DNA of 64,000 nucleotides, from positions 1-64,000 of the forward strand of contig DBRG01000016.1 of NCBI GenBank assembly GCA_002305545.1, given 5' to 3'. A program made the position numbers and the translations under genes. This DNA comes from Bacteroidales bacterium UBA1374. GTDB lineage: Bacteria; Bacteroidota; Bacteroidia; Bacteroidales; UBA932. Of this stretch, positions 61,986-64,000 are shown in pieces (position 1 is the stretch's first letter; each line of letters starts with the position of its first letter). The notes below the pieces were generated by a model. That model had not been told where the DNA came from. It did no database searches and saw nothing but the letters and a program-made list of their open reading frames with translations.

Positions 61986-63818
61986 ATGAACAGACTTACT
62001 ACCCTGCTTCTATTATCCTTGATTATTATCCCCCTTTCACTCGGGGCTCAGACAGAAGTGATGGCCTGGGGGAATATTATGGGCATCCGCGTTGACGGGC
62101 ACCTGATGGCATTCGAATCATTCCTGGCTGTCGGAGATAAGAACCTGGACAAGACTGCATTTACCGGAAAAGAAAAACAGCCTCATCCGCTATTCCACAG
62201 GGAAGGTCTTAAGCAGATTGTCACCACCGGTCTGAGGGGGGTGAATTTTATGCAGGAAGTAACCGATACCGGACCGGGCACAGTTCAGGTCAGGATAACA
62301 TCCACCAGTGACACGACCATTCCTTCCCATAATGCATGGCTGGCTATTAAGCTGGATAATAACAATTACCGTACTTCAGGAAGTAACCTGGTCCTGCAAA
62401 ACCAGGAAGTAACCCTGACGCTTTCCTTTACCCGTAAACCAAAGCTGGTAAGCAAAGGGGATCTTATCTTCATACTCCTGCTCTCTGAGCTAAAAAAAGG
62501 AACATCAGCCACCCTGGAATTCAACCTTAGTGCCAGGGGCCTCATAGACAAGGAACCGGTAACAATACGAGCCGATTTCACCTCTCCGGGCAGGCGTTTT
62601 GACGGATTCGGAGGCAATTTCAGGTTACAGAATCCGCAAATGGATCCAAAAGTGATACAATACTGTCTGGATAACATGCGTGTGGCATGGGGCCGGGTTG
62701 AAATGCCGTGGGCCAACTGGCAACCGTTTGAAGACAAGGCCCCTGCTCCTGACCAGCGTGTCCAGGATGCCATGGAAATGGCACGGCGTCTGTCAGCCCG
62801 GGGCATGCCAGTGATCGTCAGCGCCTGGTTCCCTCCCGCGTGGGCTGTTCTGGGAGACATCAGCGAATACTGGCGCCGGGGAGGAGGCGTGAGGGCATAT
62901 CGCCTGGATCCTGAAAAAAAGGAAGCCATTTACAATTCACTGGCCGATTACCTGGATTACCTGAAAAAGTGGTATGGCGTAGAAGCCTATGCTTTTTCGT
63001 TCAATGAATCGGACATTGGGATTGACGTGTTCCATACCCCCCGGGAACATGCCGTCTTCATACGGGAACTGGGGCAGGTTCTGGCATCACGGGGACTGGC
63101 AACAAAAATCCTACTGGGAGACAATTCAGATGCCTCAACCTTTGATTTTATCCTGCCTGCTATGGAAGATCATTCTACACATAAGTTTATTGCCGCGGTA
63201 TCATTTCACTCCTGGAGGGGATGCGACCAGGCAACCCTTGAAAAATGGGCTGGTGCAGCAAGCAGGCTAAACGTTCCGCTGATCATAGGCGAAGGCAGTA
63301 CCGATGCAGCTGCCCACCGATACCCGGCAATATTTGCGGAATCCACATTCGCATTCTATGAAATCAATCTCTATATTAGGTTATGTGCCATATGTCAGCC
63401 ATTATCCATACTACAATGGCAGCTCACTTCGGATTATTCCATTCTATGGGGAGACGGAATATATGGTTCTTCCGGGCCTTTACGCCCCACACAACGTTTC
63501 TGGAACCTTAAGCAGCTGGCCTCTACACCTGAAAACGTTTTTTCAATGCCAGTTCATAGTGACAGGGATCTGATCAACTGTGCCGCCTTTGGAAATCCCG
63601 GCACCGGGGAATATGCCATACACATAGTGAACAACGGTGCTGCAAGGGAGGCAATCCTTGAAGGAATCCCGGCCGGAAAGGCTGTTGTATATGTTACAGG
63701 TAAAAATGACGGAATGAAAGAGGCGGAAAGGATAGCCACTACAGGAGAAACATTTATTCTGACCTTGCCTGCATTATCCTTTATATCGTTGATTTGCTCT
63801 TCCGGTAATGGGCCCTGA
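61986..63818 (+). CDS. GH30-like exported glycoside hydrolase
   Basis: A 610-residue secreted enzyme. The signal peptide ends SLGAQ. Residues 25-185 are a beta-rich N-terminal domain of unknown type. From about 190 a GH30-like catalytic domain starts (RRFDGFGGNF). The acid/base is Glu341 in FSFNESDIG and the nucleophile Glu436 in IIGEGSTD, the pattern of clan GH-A. The C-terminal beta-domain ends near 610. GH30 enzymes include glucuronoxylanases and beta-xylosidases; the RGxR-type glucuronate-binding stretch is not obvious to me, so the subfamily is open. The ATG at 61986 gives the signal peptide; the frame extends upstream into the previous gene. Its last 38 bases overlap the convergent AraC gene. 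Confidence 0.82.
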   Translation: MNRLTTLLLLSLIIIPLSLGAQTEVMAWGNIMGIRVDGHLMAFESFLAVGDKNLDKTAFTGKEKQPHPLFHREGLKQIVTTGLRGVNFMQEVTDTGPGTVQVRITSTSDTTIPSHNAWLAIKLDNNNYRTSGSNLVLQNQEVTLTLSFTRKPKLVSKGDLIFILLLSELKKGTSATLEFNLSARGLIDKEPVTIRADFTSPGRRFDGFGGNFRLQNPQMDPKVIQYCLDNMRVAWGRVEMPWANWQPFEDKAPAPDQRVQDAMEMARRLSARGMPVIVSAWFPPAWAVLGDISEYWRRGGGVRAYRLDPEKKEAIYNSLADYLDYLKKWYGVEAYAFSFNESDIGIDVFHTPREHAVFIRELGQVLASRGLATKILLGDNSDASTFDFILPAMEDHSTHKFIAAVSFHSWRGCDQATLEKWAGAASRLNVPLIIGEGSTDAAAHRYPAIFAESTFAFYEINLYIRLCAICQPLSILQWQLTSDYSILWGDGIYGSSGPLRPTQRFWNLKQLASTPENVFSMPVHSDRDLINCAAFGNPGTGEYAIHIVNNGAAREAILEGIPAGKAVVYVTGKNDGMKEAERIATTGETFILTLPALSFISLICSSGNGP

Positions 63819-64000
63819 ATAGCTTAGGGGTCATATTCTTCTTTTTTCTGAAGATCCTGTTGAAATTGGAAAGGTTGTTGAACCCGCACTCAAAACATAT
63901 CTCAGAGATGGTTTTGTTGGAATCAACGAGCAGCCGTGAGGCATAGCCCAAACGGATGTCAATGATGTATTCAGAAAGCGTCTTGCCGGTACGCAATTTG
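63781..64000 (-). CDS. AraC-family transcriptional regulator, C-terminal part (cut by window edge)
   Basis: The last 72 residues of a protein whose start lies beyond 64000. They form the DNA-binding AraC helix-turn-helix pair: KLRTGKTLSEYIIDIRLGY, then the second helix-turn-helix TISEICFECGFNNLSNFNRIF, then MTPKLFRAHYRK. The FNNLSNFNRIF form is common in Bacteroidota AraC regulators with a cupin-type sensor, and less so in hybrid two-component regulators. It converges on and overlaps the GH30 gene by 38 bases. As the only regulator seen, it is a candidate for controlling the GH30/propeller unit or the xylan operons. Confidence 0.85.
   Translation of the reverse strand, partial: KLRTGKTLSEYIIDIRLGYASRLLVDSNKTISEICFECGFNNLSNFNRIFRKKKNMTPKLFRAHYRKSKSTI

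Noticed and set aside
1..64000. Mobile elements, tRNA or rRNA genes, CRISPR arrays
   Set aside because: No transposase or integrase sequence, no cloverleaf-like run and no regular repeat-spacer array was seen on either strand.

Overview
This window comes from a Bacteroidota genome, most likely the order Bacteroidales. The evidence is a SusC/SusD pair, many lipoprotein signal peptides, an N-terminal DUF3784 membrane protein, DUF1573 and DUF4369 proteins, and promoters with the Bacteroidota -7 element TAnnTTTG. Most of the 64 kb is a polysaccharide utilisation region for feruloylated, acetylated glucuronoarabinoxylan and arabinan-type glycans, plus the pentose catabolism that follows. I see no tRNA or rRNA genes, no insertion sequences and no CRISPR array.

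Layout. (1) 148-2740, minus strand: DUF3784 membrane protein, TolB-like propeller and EamA transporter, probably housekeeping. (2) 2771-14764, minus strand: a seven-gene L-arabinose operon transcribed from 14764 downwards, with GH127, aldose 1-epimerase, sodium:sugar symporter, araD, GH43, GH95 and a second GH127. Divergent from it are araA and araB (14914-18055). (3) 18109-38319, minus strand: a tightly packed 13-gene operon with ten esterase domains (CE15, type-B carboxylesterase, alpha/beta hydrolase, six CE1, one CE6) plus GH43, GH51 and GH9 enzymes. Several genes here are multidomain fusions. (4) 38529-45824, plus strand: DUF1573 protein, GH3, GPH symporter, GH10 xylanase and cytosolic GH43, a classic xylan core operon. 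(5) 45844-47010, minus strand: a lone GH130 phosphorylase. (6) 47450-53301, plus strand: SusC, SusD and a putative surface glycan-binding lipoprotein, ended by a strong terminator. (7) 53365-63818, plus strand: a DUF4369 lipoprotein, a duplicated two-gene module (DUF6057 membrane protein plus CxxCH-bearing propeller lipoprotein), an unclassified TIM-barrel-like protein and a GH30-like hydrolase. The end of an AraC-family regulator enters from the right on the minus strand.

How it fits together (inference). Surface GH10 and GH30 enzymes and SusC/D would bind, cut and import xylan fragments. Periplasmic CE1, CE6 and CE15 enzymes would strip ferulate, acetate and methylglucuronate esters. GH43, GH51 and GH127 enzymes would remove L-arabinose, and GH95 may remove L-galactose. 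GH3 and GH43 would yield xylose. L-arabinose enters by the sodium symporter and is processed by AraA, AraB and AraD to xylulose 5-phosphate. No xylose isomerase or xylulokinase lies in the window.

The least explained part is 53365-63818. The duplicated DUF6057/CxxCH-propeller pair and the TIM-barrel orphan next to GH30 are the best candidates for undescribed biology. A chimeric E-set/GH43 gene and a GH43 with a substituted catalytic position are also notable. Bases 1-147 hold only the downstream flank of the DUF3784 gene; I see nothing else in them.
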